A DNA stretch of 64,000 nucleotides, taken from positions 620,001 to 684,000 of the forward strand of contig NW_026705398.1 of assembly GCF_029867415.1 (NCBI RefSeq), read 5' to 3'. The stretch comes from Vicia villosa (taxonomy: Eukaryota > Streptophyta > Magnoliopsida > Fabales > Fabaceae). Made by a program: the position numbers and the translations under genes. Under the pieces are notes generated by a model. The model searched no databases and had not been told where the DNA came from. It worked only from the letters and a program-made list of their open reading frames with translations. Below are positions 42,901 through 53,484 of the stretch, piece by piece (within the stretch, counting starts at the first letter, position 1; the number at the start of each line of letters is the position of its first letter).

Positions 42901-43116
42901 GAAACAGTCGAAGTAGGGCGGGAACTTAGCTCATATCACTTTCAGAATAAGACTTGTGAATTTTCTCGTATTTCCACTGTTTAAAGCATTTTTCACACCT
43001 TATCTTCTTAAACCCATGAACACTCTTTATTATTTTTCTTCAATTTTTGAATGACGAAATAAACGTCATTATTAACTTATAACTCAAATAAAGAGGGCAA
43101 ATTTTGGGGTGCAACA
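39991..43116 (-). repeat. G: solo-LTR-like segment of an unclassified LTR element
   Basis: The right edge is a clean LTR start on the minus strand (TGTTGCACCCC) next to resumed B LTR sequence. The left edge is less certain; TGAGCTATAA at 39991 would give a CA end. No target duplication is found and B lacks ~123 bp at the junction, so the copy may be truncated or rearranged. Inside are a TATA-like ATATATAAAC (minus, ~42205), a donor-like GGTAAGCC (minus, ~41866), a palindrome tract (41237-41491) and the GTAACTC...TTGGAAAGCT block. No coding domain is seen. Confidence 0.65.
41237..41491 (-). repeat. Palindrome tract (AACCGGTT core) in G
   Basis: Sites such as CATGTAACCGGTTACATG (18-bp perfect palindrome) occur in pairs about 23 bp apart, four pairs separated by ~75 bp each with ATCACTGGCAG between. 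Some members are decayed (GTAACCAGATAC, GTAACTGGTTAC). Confidence 0.88.
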
Positions 43117-43874
43117 GGCTCCTAAACGGATGGGCTTGTACAGTCAATTAGGCGTATTCGCACTTGTGGATACCATATTGCGTATGGATGATGATGAGGC
43201 CGTGACGCCGTGTAGGCAACTTCATCGCTATAACTCGTCACGGATGGAATGCCACATTGGATCTATCTGTTTCATCTAGCGATGGGTCTTGTGCGAGTCT
43301 TCTTGACGACAAGTACTTGGTTACTCACCGAGGGTGTGTGTGCAGCCTTGGTAGTTGGTTGTTACCGCTTCTGGATTCCCCGTACATGGGTAGGGGTCTG
43401 CATACGTGTTTGTTGTACTGTTTGTGTACTTGTGATACGATGACTCATATGGTGGATGATTCATGTGTTTTCTCCGTACTAGTACCGGATGTGAGGATAA
43501 ACTCCGGATCAATGGTGGATTCGGTTTTGATGCATGTACCCTGTAGATCCGAGTGGACCCATAGGATAGGAGGACTCACTGAGATTTAGTAATCTCACCC
43601 CAATCAACTTATATTTTTTCAGGTGCAGTTTAGTAGCGTTTGGTCAGTAGCAGGTTTGGACCGAAGATTTGGAAGTGGTGATTGCTCAGAGACCTCGTCA
43701 AATCTCGTTTTCCGCTGTGCAGATCCATTGAAGACACATGTTTGGTTATTCTTAGTAGAATTTCATGTTGTACTCAATATAGATCTTTCTATAACTATAG
43801 CTTTCGTATGTACTTAATATCAATTTTAACGTTTCATGCATAATATACTAGTCAGTTATGTATGGGATGTTATA
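43117..43874 (+). repeat. 5' LTR of element B, third segment and 3' end
   Basis: Resumes at GGCTCCTAAACGG, runs through the conserved 3' block (43527-43622; stem-loop 43580-43597) and ends GGGATGTTATA, where the other LTR has GGGGTGTTACA. Relative to the 3' LTR it has ~100 bp more near 43446-43546. Confidence 0.9.
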
Positions 43875-43876
43875 GT

Positions 43877-43888
43877 TGGTATCATAGC
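43877..43888 (+). other. Primer binding site of element B
   Basis: TGGTATCATAGC lies two bases after the LTR end and differs by one base from the usual initiator Met tRNA PBS TGGTATCAGAGC. Confidence 0.85.
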
Positions 43889-46448
43889 AGGTCAATTCTC
43901 GGCCGAGCCATGAGACATCACTAGCAATTTCTTTTCCTCCTCACGTGCGCGTTTCTAGCCTGATTTTAGTGATATCTCATTCAGTTGTTGAACTTGATCA
44001 ACTCATCGACTGAGTGCGTGACAGTAAGGTTACGGCAGAGCCGCCACGAGGACTCGTAAAACCTGTAAGTGTTGTAACCCCAAGTAGTTGGAGTAGGATG
44101 AGTGATGGACTATTTGGACGTTGTAAGTGGATAATGTTGGAGTCGTCAAGCTTAAGGAGTGCGTTTGACGTGAAGTAGTGATACCCGAACTGCCAAGGTG
44201 TGGATCGAGACAACTAGAACCCCCAGGATTTTGACTGGATGAAGTGAAACATTCTCTAAGTCTTGGTAATAGCAAGGGAAATCCAGACAGGATTGAGTAG
44301 GAGCCTTGTGAATGAGATTCTACGAAGGTGTTGAGTTGGGAATTAGTAGGATTCTGTACTGACGATGCTGCCCGGTGTTAAGTGTGGCTGGTGAGTTAAT
44401 AGGACATAATGACCTTTGGAAATGCGGATAGAGGAGTTAGACCTTTCTAATCGCGCTGGTACGGACAATAATTGTATGGGCGGAGTATTAGATCCTGATC
44501 CAACTTGAAGTACCCTAAGCGAGAGTAGTTACCTAGTAAGGGTTTGTGGAATGTACGAGTGTGGTAACTTACAATTGGGCGAGGTTTGAATACCCGGTCG
44601 ATAGAAGAGGATACATATTTTTGTTCTTATCATTTTATATTTAAGTTCTAGAACTACGCTAGATGGAATATGAAATGATGTAGAAGCGTGAAATGTAGAA
44701 ACCTAAGTTCTTGTTAGTTGTTGTTCTTCTGACCCCGAGTGAAGCCATGGAACTACGCTTGGCGTTGGGTGTTCAGGCGAGTAAGAACTAAGATCTATCT
44801 GGAATGAACTATCTTTGGAATCTCATGCATGCGCGGAACGAGTGGGTACGCGCACTACATAATAATCCGAAGTTGAACTTCAAATCTTCTTGTTTAGCGT
44901 TTTGGCTTTCCGAGTAAGTAAACCTTGATGTGTAGCACTCCCAGGTTTTAGCATCCTGAGGAGTGTGATTCGAAGGACTTGAGGAACGATGAACCTGTTG
45001 GAGGCCTGTTCAGACACTTGTCGGTTGCAACTATAGGATATAATGCCACAATATCGCTATCGTGCACAAGATGCGTGAGTCATCCTTTTTCCGACATGTG
45101 TGGGACAAAAGTGATCTGAAGCTCAAGGTAGAATCCTAATTTGGAACTCGTGAGACACAGATCCAGACTCTCATAAGGTATGTGGGATAAGGATCCATAG
45201 GTCGCGCTCGATAGTGGAGGAATAACTAGATAGGCGATGGTGGGATGGATCAAGATCTGATACTATGCTTATAGACACTCTGAATGATCGTGCTCGCGCA
45301 AGTTAGAGTCAGATTATACCTTGGGGACGTTCTCGTTTCGTGAAGTGTTAAGTTGGCATTTTGCATGAGTGTCTAGAGTGGGACTCATGTGTGACCATGA
45401 TATCTTGGTCAGCATAGTGAGTGGCTATCATGTACCATTGGCGACCGGTGGTGGAATATGCGAATTGTATCTTGGACTAGTTTGATGTGTGACATATCTA
45501 GGAGAATGTCTGTAGGTACTCTGAGTGAAGAAATGTCAATCTTGGTAAGGCATAGACATTTTGGTTCAAGAACTTCTGAGGAGTCTATAAGGGAGATGTT
45601 CGAAATGCAAAGTGAAATTTCTTGCGTTGTGGCTACACTCATACCGTTGGAAGCACTGCAATGGAGGATGCAGCCGCCGAGGAAGTCAGTTAAGTGTCTA
45701 ATTCAGAGGTGGAATAAACATTAGATGACTGTGTGAATGGAGTGTGGCCATGGGAGGATTGTTATATTAGTAAATTGCACGAGTTATCAGAGGTGATACT
45801 ACACTAAGAGAATGAAGGTGTATGGTTGGGTAGAAGTTGTGTAAAACTGCTAGAGTTATCATGAGCTGCAGTATGTTTTTGAAGGGTTTATTATACCGAC
45901 TAAGCAACCAGACTTGTTGGAAGGGAAAAACATAGCAGTTGTACGCTGTGGAAATCAGTGACAAGGACGAACCTCTAAGTCAGTGAGTATTTGGGTTTCA
46001 ATGTCCTGAGATCGAAACGTGTGCCTAAGTTGTGGTAGATGAACTATATGGAATGGCAGAGTAAGTAGAAACTTTATTTTGGAGAGTACGCAACTCCGAG
46101 GAGTAGTAGTCGACGATGGATGTATATGGAGTTCTGGCTCGTGCTGTAATTGGACAACTGCAGATAAGGAACTGTTGTGTAGTAAGTGAACTAAGTGAAT
46201 TGTGGATATAACGCGACTAAGACGATTTCAAGGTGCGTGACTTGTTGGAATCAGAGTAGCGCAACGGATCAAGGAAGAACCAGATAATTCTGAGGTAGGA
46301 ATGAACGGACTATTTTTAGGATTTTATGTTGGGATGAAAGTATCTTCCTAAGGGAAGTTGCCGAAGCAGCATTTCGTTCATTCTAGTCTCTCAAGGATCA
46401 CCATAAACTCGAGAGGTGTTGTCAATGGACCAGCTAGGAAATACATTT
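43889..46448 (+). other. Internal region of element B, left part, no recognisable genes
   Basis: 2.56 kb in which the longest open stretches are under 90 codons and match no gag or pol motif I know (no CCHC knuckle, DTG, YxDD or DDE signature). Base composition is balanced and not low-complexity. Confidence 0.7.
46444..46448. other. Target-site duplication CATTT, left copy (element C)
   Basis: CATTT precedes the LTR end TGAAACACCCC and recurs at 55909-55913. Confidence 0.93.
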
Positions 46449-47147
46449 TGAAACACCCCACACATATCATTGCCTAGGATAATAAGTGCATGGCATTAAT
46501 GGTACTGAAATCATGCATAAATACGCAGCGGATATTATAATGTTAGTACAATGAGTACAAAACAAGCCGAAACAATCATGGCTGAATACATAAGTATCAA
46601 GTACTAATTCATGAGTTCCAAAAGAGAGTACATAAACTCAAACATAAGGTACTGAAGCTGAAGGAATAAAGAAAAGAAACAGGTCGTCGCCATCAAACAT
46701 CACTGCAAGACTAAGTCGCCTTACCCCTGCCCTTGTCCTGTCTCGAAGATCCTGAAAAACAATAATTGAAATGGGGTGAGATTACTAAATCTCAGTGAGC
46801 CTCCCTATCTTAAGGGTTTGCTCGGTTTTACAAGGTACATGCATCATAAACGGATTCACCTAGAATCCGGGGTTATGCCTCACGTTTAGGTGTAAATACA
46901 AACAAGGGTATCACCACAATTGGAAGTCCCTTAACTATCCAATAAGGCGTTCAATAAAACAACAATTCACAATATGCAAACTCACATCCTTATGTGAGGA
47001 ATCAAGGAGTTATACCCATCTGACTAGGCTACCTCTGCCACGTACCCTCGGTGAGTATCCAAGTACATATATGTCGAAAGACTTGCGCAAGCACACCGCA
47101 CGATGAATTCGGGTCATCCCTATATGGAATTCCACCCGAGATGAGTT

Positions 47148-47399
47148 AAGTTGTACCATTACCTACGTGGCATTTACAACTTCATCACCAAGCACGCTAG
47201 TGAGTTACCAAGTGGGAAACGCCATTAAAGACCCCGGTCTTGCTTCCACTGCAATGGTATTCATCCTTTGTACGCAGGTGAGTAAACAGGTGCAATATGT
47301 CCTTTTCGACGTACAAGCCCACCGGGAGAAAGCCTAGTAACACTGTCTAATTGACGTTACTAGAGGCAAGTAATCCAGTGATTGCCGACGTGGCATCAC
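47148..47399 (-). repeat. Three hairpins with related loops in 3' LTR of C
   Basis: Plus-strand arms AAGTTGTA/TACAACTT (47148-47155, 47175-47182; 19-nt loop with CTACGTGGC), CTAGTAAC/GTTACTAG (47334-47341, 47356-47363; 14-nt loop ACTGTCTAATTGAC) and GTGAT/ATCAC (47378-47382, 47395-47399; 12-nt loop with GACGTGGC). The loops resemble those of B and E while the arms differ. Confidence 0.7.
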
Positions 47400-48162
47400 C
47401 CACTTACCATACTAATCACGCAGGTGAGTTACCAAGTGGGAAACGCCATTAAAGACCCTCACTTGCTTCCACCGCAATAGTAGCTCAGGTAACGCAAAAT
47501 ATACGTATGTAGACACGTATATACAATAGGCATAAAGCGAAATCATCCATGGTATATAATACATAACACAAACGCCACACGGGCTACCAATGGGCATCCA
47601 CATAGTGGGTAAATAGGATTTACTATCCTAGTAGTACGGTTATACTCCGATTCACGCATATTCAACCAAGGCAAGTTCACAAAAATCAAGCATCCGAACG
47701 TCCAACTGGAACGACGGGAAAACAATTTACATTGTATTATATGCACATAATATTAGACAAAAATCCATCGTATAAATATCATGTCATTTGTACATACTCG
47801 TCACATGTGAGTTAAATATGTTTCGATCATGGAATATATTAAACATAATCAAACCATATAATTATTTAGAACGTACATGGACACACATTAGTATCATAAC
47901 AAAGAGGCTTCTGGTTCCCGACATGGAACGGAACTGCACTCTGGGGAATTAAACATACCATTCTTGATTCTATAAATGTTAATCCGACATCATGTAACTA
48001 AACATCCATTTGCCATAAATTTTAAATCAATTAAAAGCTTTATATCTAAGCATATTCATAAAGATCATTAAAAGACCTTTTCAACGCTTCCGACCAGGCT
48101 TCATTTCGAGTTACGAAACTCAAGTTATGATCAAAACAATAAAAGATGTTTTCCTGTCAGTA

Positions 48163-48275
48163 AGCAATCGATTTGCATCTTACTGCAATCGATTTACACC
48201 TGTAGCAGAGCCCAAAAATGACATTTTCAGGAAGGAAAATCGATTTACAACCCATGCGAATCGATTTGCTACTGA
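48163..48275 (-). repeat. Palindrome tract (ATCGAT core) in 3' LTR of C
   Basis: Four sites, each AATCGATTT flanked by GC or TGC half-sites (AGCAATCGATTTGC, GCAATCGATTTACA, GAAAATCGATTTACA, GCGAATCGATTTGC), arranged as two pairs. Copy in the 5' LTR at 55198-55310. Confidence 0.82.
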
Positions 48276-48873
48276 AGCAGAGTCAAAAAAACGTATTTTC
48301 CTGCATAAAACCAGTTCCAAAATATCCTAAAACATTCCTAAGGTTCCCTAATGATCCAAATTCGAACTCCATCATGTATCATCATTCTACGACATATAAT
48401 TGCATCAAAGAACACATACTTCATCCATTAAAAAACATGCAATGATTTTTTTATCACACAAATCCTCAATTTTCCCCAAATTCCAATTTCCCCACAAAAC
48501 CCCAAGTCTCTAAATAGAGACTCACCTTAGATTGAATGAAGATTAAGCTACAACACTGGGCTAGGGAGATGGAGACAGTGATGAAATTCCACTTGCATGC
48601 AAGAAATTGATGAACTTGAAAAATGAACTTCTTCCTCTTCTTCCCTCTTTCACGGTTCCCTTCCTCTCTTTTCTTTCTCTATTTCTGTTTTCCAAATCTG
48701 AATCTTGTTTTCAAAATAACAAGAGTGGAATGTCAATATTGCCCCCAAACCATTCTCTTATTCCTAAAGTGCCCTTTAGTCATAATCCAACTAACTTAGT
48801 TACTACATTCTTTTGTTTATTTATTTTATTTTTTTCCTTTTAATAAATAAACAAACAATAGTGGGTTGTTACA

Positions 48874-48893
48874 TTCTCCCCCCCCCCCCTTAA
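48874..48893 (-). other. Polypurine tract of element C
   Basis: Minus strand reads TTAAGG...GGAGAA with a run of 12 G directly before the LTR. The homopolymer length may be affected by sequencing error. Confidence 0.88.
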
Positions 48894-48921
48894 ATAAGAA
48901 TTCGTCCTCGAATTCGAAAAC

Positions 48922-51900
48922 TTACCAGAAAAGATGTGGATATGACTCTCGCATCTCTGCTTCAAGCTCCCAAGTGGCTTCCTCCGGGCGAGATTCTTCC
49001 CACAACACCTTCACAAGCGGTATCTCCTTATTCCTTAATGACTTGCTAGCGTACTCCAAGATACGAGCCGGTTGAGGTTGGAAAGGAAGGTCGGGCTCTA
49101 TCTCCACGGCATCGGAAAGGATAGGATGAAACGGATCTGGTACGAACTTCCGTAGCTGAGATACATGGAAGACATCATGCAGCCCGGATAGTGAAGGAGG
49201 TAATGCCAACTGATACGCCACTTCACCTACCCGTTTCATGATCTGATAAGGTCCCACATACCTCGGACTAAGTTTACGAACCTTGAATGGTCCCTTCAAC
49301 CTAAGTCTCGGAGTCACCTTCAAGTACACATGATCACCCGCATCAAATCTCAAAGGTCTCCGTCTCTTGTCCGCATAACTTTTCTGACGATCTTGAGCCT
49401 TTTTCATCTTCTCTCGGATTTCCTTAATCTATTCCGTTGTTTCTTGTATTATTTATGGTTCAAGATTCCCTCTTTCACCAACTTCCGACCAACACAATGG
49501 GGAACGACACCTCCTCCCATAAAGTGCCTCATATGGTGCCATACCGATACTCGAGTGGTAACTATTATTATACGCAAACTCGATCAACGGTAGATGGTCC
49601 TTCCAACTTCCACCACTTTCCAAAATACAAGCCCTCAACATGTCCTCAATTGTTTGGATGGTTCTCTCTGTTTGTCCGTCCGTCTGAGGATGGTTCGAAG
49701 TACTCAAATTCAGTTCCGACCCCATCTCTCGGTGAAAAGCTCTCCAAAAATATGAAGTGAACTTCGGATCTCTATCTGACACAATGCTAGACGGTACACC
49801 ATGCAATCTTACAATCTCTTCTACAAAGAGTCGGGCTAGATGAGGAGCATTGTGAGTAGACTTCACCGGTAGGAAATGTGCACACTTTGTCAAACGGTCC
49901 ACTATCACCCAAATGGAATCATGACCACCTAAAGTACGAGGCAGTCCAACAACAAAGTCCATGGATATGCTGTCCCATTTCCATATAGGAACATCCAACG
50001 GTTGTAGCATTCCACCAGGCCTTTGGTGTTCAATCTTCACCTGTTGACATATACCACATTGTTCCACATAACTAGCAATATCTCTTTTCATACCTGGCCA
50101 CCAGAAATGTTTCTTCAAGTCTTGATACATTTTGGAAGATCCAGGATGAATGGTAAATTTGCTCTTATGTGCTTCATCAAAATTCATCCTCTTCAACTCC
50201 ATATCATTTGGTACACACACACGCTGTCCAAATAGGATTACCCCGTCAGATGCTCGAGAGAATTCCGGAAATTTCTCTTGAGCTTGCAACTCCATATCAC
50301 CATATTGAGCTTGGCAGATTCTTTCTCGCAAAACATTCTCAACATTGAGATTACTAATCAACACACCCGTAGGTGCCCACACAAACTGCAAACTGAGATT
50401 CCAAAATTCTTCCATCAAATTGAATTCCATCATCATCAACTCCGCTACACGAATCTCCTTTCTGCTCAAGGCATCTGCAACCTTATTAGCCTTTCCTGGA
50501 TGATACCTCAGATCAAAATCAAAGTCTTTCAAATACTCCATCCACCTCCTCTGACGCATATTCAGTTCTTTCTAGTCAAAAAGGTACTTTAAGCTTTTGT
50601 GATCACTAAACATTTCAAAGTGGACTCCATACAAGTAATGTCGCCACACTTTAAGTGCAAACACAATAGCCGTAAGTTCAAGGTCATGAGTAGGATAATT
50701 CTCTTCATGAGATCTTAGTTGTCTAGATGCATAAGCCACAACTTGACCTTCTTGCATTAAGACACCACCTAATCCTTTCTTTGATGCATCACAGAAAACT
50801 TCATAGGATTTATCCGGATCTGCAATTATCAGTACCGGAGTAGTAGTCAACTTCTTCTTCAACCTTTGGAAACTCCGCTCACAATCGGAATTCCACTCAA
50901 AAGTAACTTCCTTCCTCGTAAGTCGGGTCGTAGGTAAAGCTAGCTTTGAGAATCCCATAATGAACCGCCGATAGTAACCTGCTAATCCAAGGAAACTCTG
51001 AACTTCACTTGCATTCTTAGGTCGTTCCCAATTAATCACTGCTTCTACCTTTGACGGATCCACAGCCACACCGCCACCAGAAATGACATGTCCAAGGAAC
51101 TTCACCTCGGACATCCAGAATTCACACTTACTCAACTTTGCAAATAATTGTTTCTCTCGAAGAACTGACAACACAATCCTCAAGTGTTCCATATGCTCAT
51201 CCACCGTCTTAGAATATATTAAAATGTCGTCTATGAATATCACCACAAACCGGTCCAAATATGGTTGGAACACACGGCTCATGTAGTCCATAAAGACAGC
51301 AGGGGCATTGGTCACTCCAAACGGCATAACCAAGAATTCATAGTGGCCATACCGCATTCTGAATGCGGTCTTCGATACATCGGAATTCTTCACCCGAATT
51401 TGATGATATCTCGACCTGAGATCAATCTTCGAGAACACACAGGCTCCTTTCAACTGATCCAGGAGGTCATCAATCCGTGGTAAAGGATACTTGTTCTTTA
51501 TGGTCACTTTGTTGAGTTGTCGATAATCAATGCACAAGCGCATACTACCATCCTTCTTCTTGACCAATAATACCGGAGCACCCCAAGGAGAGACACTTGG
51601 TCTGATAAAATGTTTTGCTATCAACTCCTCTAACTGACTCTTCAATTCTCTCAACTCTGCAGGAGACATTCAATATGGAGCAATAGAAACTGGAGCTGTT
51701 CCAGGAACAAGATCAATAGAGAATTCCACTTCCCTTTCTGGAGGAAGAAAAGTGACATCCTCCGGAAACACATCTGGAAACTCACAAACGATAGGAATAT
51801 TTGATATATCTTTCTTGGTTTCAGATTCTGCGGTGAGAGCTAAAAGAAAAGATCTCTCCTGAACATAGAGATAACTAATCAGGTTAATTGTACCTTCGAT

Positions 51901-53328
51901 TAGATTCCCAATCGCATCAATAGGAGCAGTCTCTTCTGCAGGAATAAAGATAGCCTTCTCCTTGCAACCAATGTATACTGAGTTGGCCGACAACCAATCC
52001 ATGCCCAGTACTACATCAATCTTCTTTAGAGGCAAGCAAATAAGATCAATAGAGAACCTTCGGTCGTTGAAAGAGACTGAACAATCTCTACAAATCTCCA
52101 AGGCTTCGACCACATCATCCGTGGCAGATGAAATCAACATAGGAACAGAAAGACTAGTAGCTTCAAATCCGAGTCGGCGCACACAAGAATTAGAAATAAA
52201 AGAATGCGTTGCTCCACAATCTACAAGAACAAAACAAGGTTGGTTATTTATAAAACACGTACCAGCAACAAGACTTGTGTTTCCTTGAGCCTTTCGAGCA
52301 TCCAAGGTATACACTCGCCCTGTGGTCTTCTTAGGAATGTCTGGCCTAGGGCAGTTAGGCCGGAGATGACCTTCCTGTCCACACTTGTAACACTTCACTG
52401 GACCGCTTCTACAGTTTCCATGGTGTTTGCTCCTACATTTGTTACACCAAGGAGGCTGAGTTGAACGGTTGACATAAGCGGGTTTCATTGCTGGAGGAGA
52501 GTTACGAGGCTTCAAGAATTGGCTCACTTTCCCTTGGTTTTGGCGAAAAGGTCGGTTTTGCTCCCTTTCTTCCTTAACCCTCTTCAGACTGTTTTCAGCA
52601 ACATAACATTGTCGGAGACACTCAGCATAAGTAGTGAACTCCCTCTGAGACACACTGTGGGCAATATCAGCATTAAGGCCAAACAAAAACTGATCAATCT
52701 TCCATAACTCATCTGGTGCATAAACAGCTTGTCTGGAATAAGCAGCCCTGTCCTCAAATTTTTCAGCATATTCAGAAACAGTGAGATTTCCTTGCTTGAA
52801 TAACTGGAACTCTCTTTCTTTCTGGGCACGGATGCTGTTAGGGAAGTACTTCTCTAAGAAAGCGGTCTTGAAATGTTCCCAATCCTTAGGAATCCCTTGA
52901 GAAGTGAAGCGAGTGGAGGCAGTATCCCACCACCTACCTGCAGGACCCTTGAGTTTCTGAGCAGCAAAAATAACCTTTTCCTCCACAGTGCAGTGAATAG
53001 CCTGGAATATCCTCTCCATGATATACAACCAATCATGGGCTACAATATGATCCAGGCTACCTGCAAACTCTGGAGGAGTCATCCGAAAGAAAGCACGAAA
53101 ATCTGGCCCATTAGGAACTGGATGAACGGGAGCAGCTGGTTGTTGTTGTTGATTCCCTTGCATACCTTGCATCATTTGCATCATCATCTGGTTTTGTTGT
53201 TGAATTTGTTGCATCATCTACAACCAAGGTGCATTGGCATCACCAGCTGGATTGGGAATTGGAATTTCAGGCGGATTAGGAATTGGATTCCTTCTGGGTC
53301 TCCCAGGTCCTCTGCGTTGCTCAGCCAT
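48922..53328 (-). pseudogene. Element C gag-pol polyprotein with chromodomain, five in-frame stops
   Basis: One frame of 1469 codons starts at an ATG (53328) ~145 bp after the PBS. Gag; knuckle CYKCGQEGHLRPNC (~312-325, exact CX2CX4HX4C); protease with DCGATHSFIS (~369, a Cys in place of the usual Ser/Thr); RT with FIDDILIYS (~698); RNase [14 protein letters not shown]; integrase HHCC zinc region (CGICQQVK), SMDFV, SDRDPKF, DGQTERT; C-terminal chromodomain (~1415-1468). Stops: TAG 53218-53220, TGA 51670-51672, TAG 50572-50574, TAA 49453-49455, TAG 49429-49431 (codons 37, 553, 919, 1292, 1300). Reading resumes in the same frame after each, so there is no net frameshift. The protein could not be made in full; mobility would need proteins from another copy. 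Confidence 0.93.
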
Positions 53329-53470
53329 CTTCCTGTTAGTCCTACACACAGAATCAAGTTGATCAGGCTTAATACCATGAGTAGAACGCAAGGAATCATG
53401 CTAACAAACACGCAATTGAGACAGAACTATGCTGACTATGATGTTTCAAGGCGAAGCCGAGAATCGACCA

Positions 53471-53484
53471 GCTTTGATACCAAC
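53471..53484 (-). other. Primer binding site of element C
   Basis: Minus strand GTTGGTATCAAAGC directly follows the 5' LTR end; one mismatch to the initiator Met PBS. Confidence 0.88.

Larger units (their letters stand above)
46449..48873 (-). repeat. 3' LTR of element C
   Basis: On the minus strand starts TGTAACAACCC (48873) and ends GGGGTGTTTCA (46449). It contains the stem-loop block (46777-46794), a CAG acceptor-like site at 46752, hairpins at 47148-47399, the GTAACTC block (48063-48130), a palindrome tract (48163-48275) and a donor AAG|GTGAGT at 48525. Confidence 0.94.

Noticed and set aside
43889..46448. Degraded gag-pol in the B body.
   Set aside because: I looked for CCHC, DSG/DTG, YxDD and DDE signatures in the open stretches and saw none; a sensitive profile search could still change this.
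48878..48889. 12-C homopolymer as a special G-quadruplex site.
   Set aside because: It is the PPT of element C; run length may be a sequencing or slippage effect.
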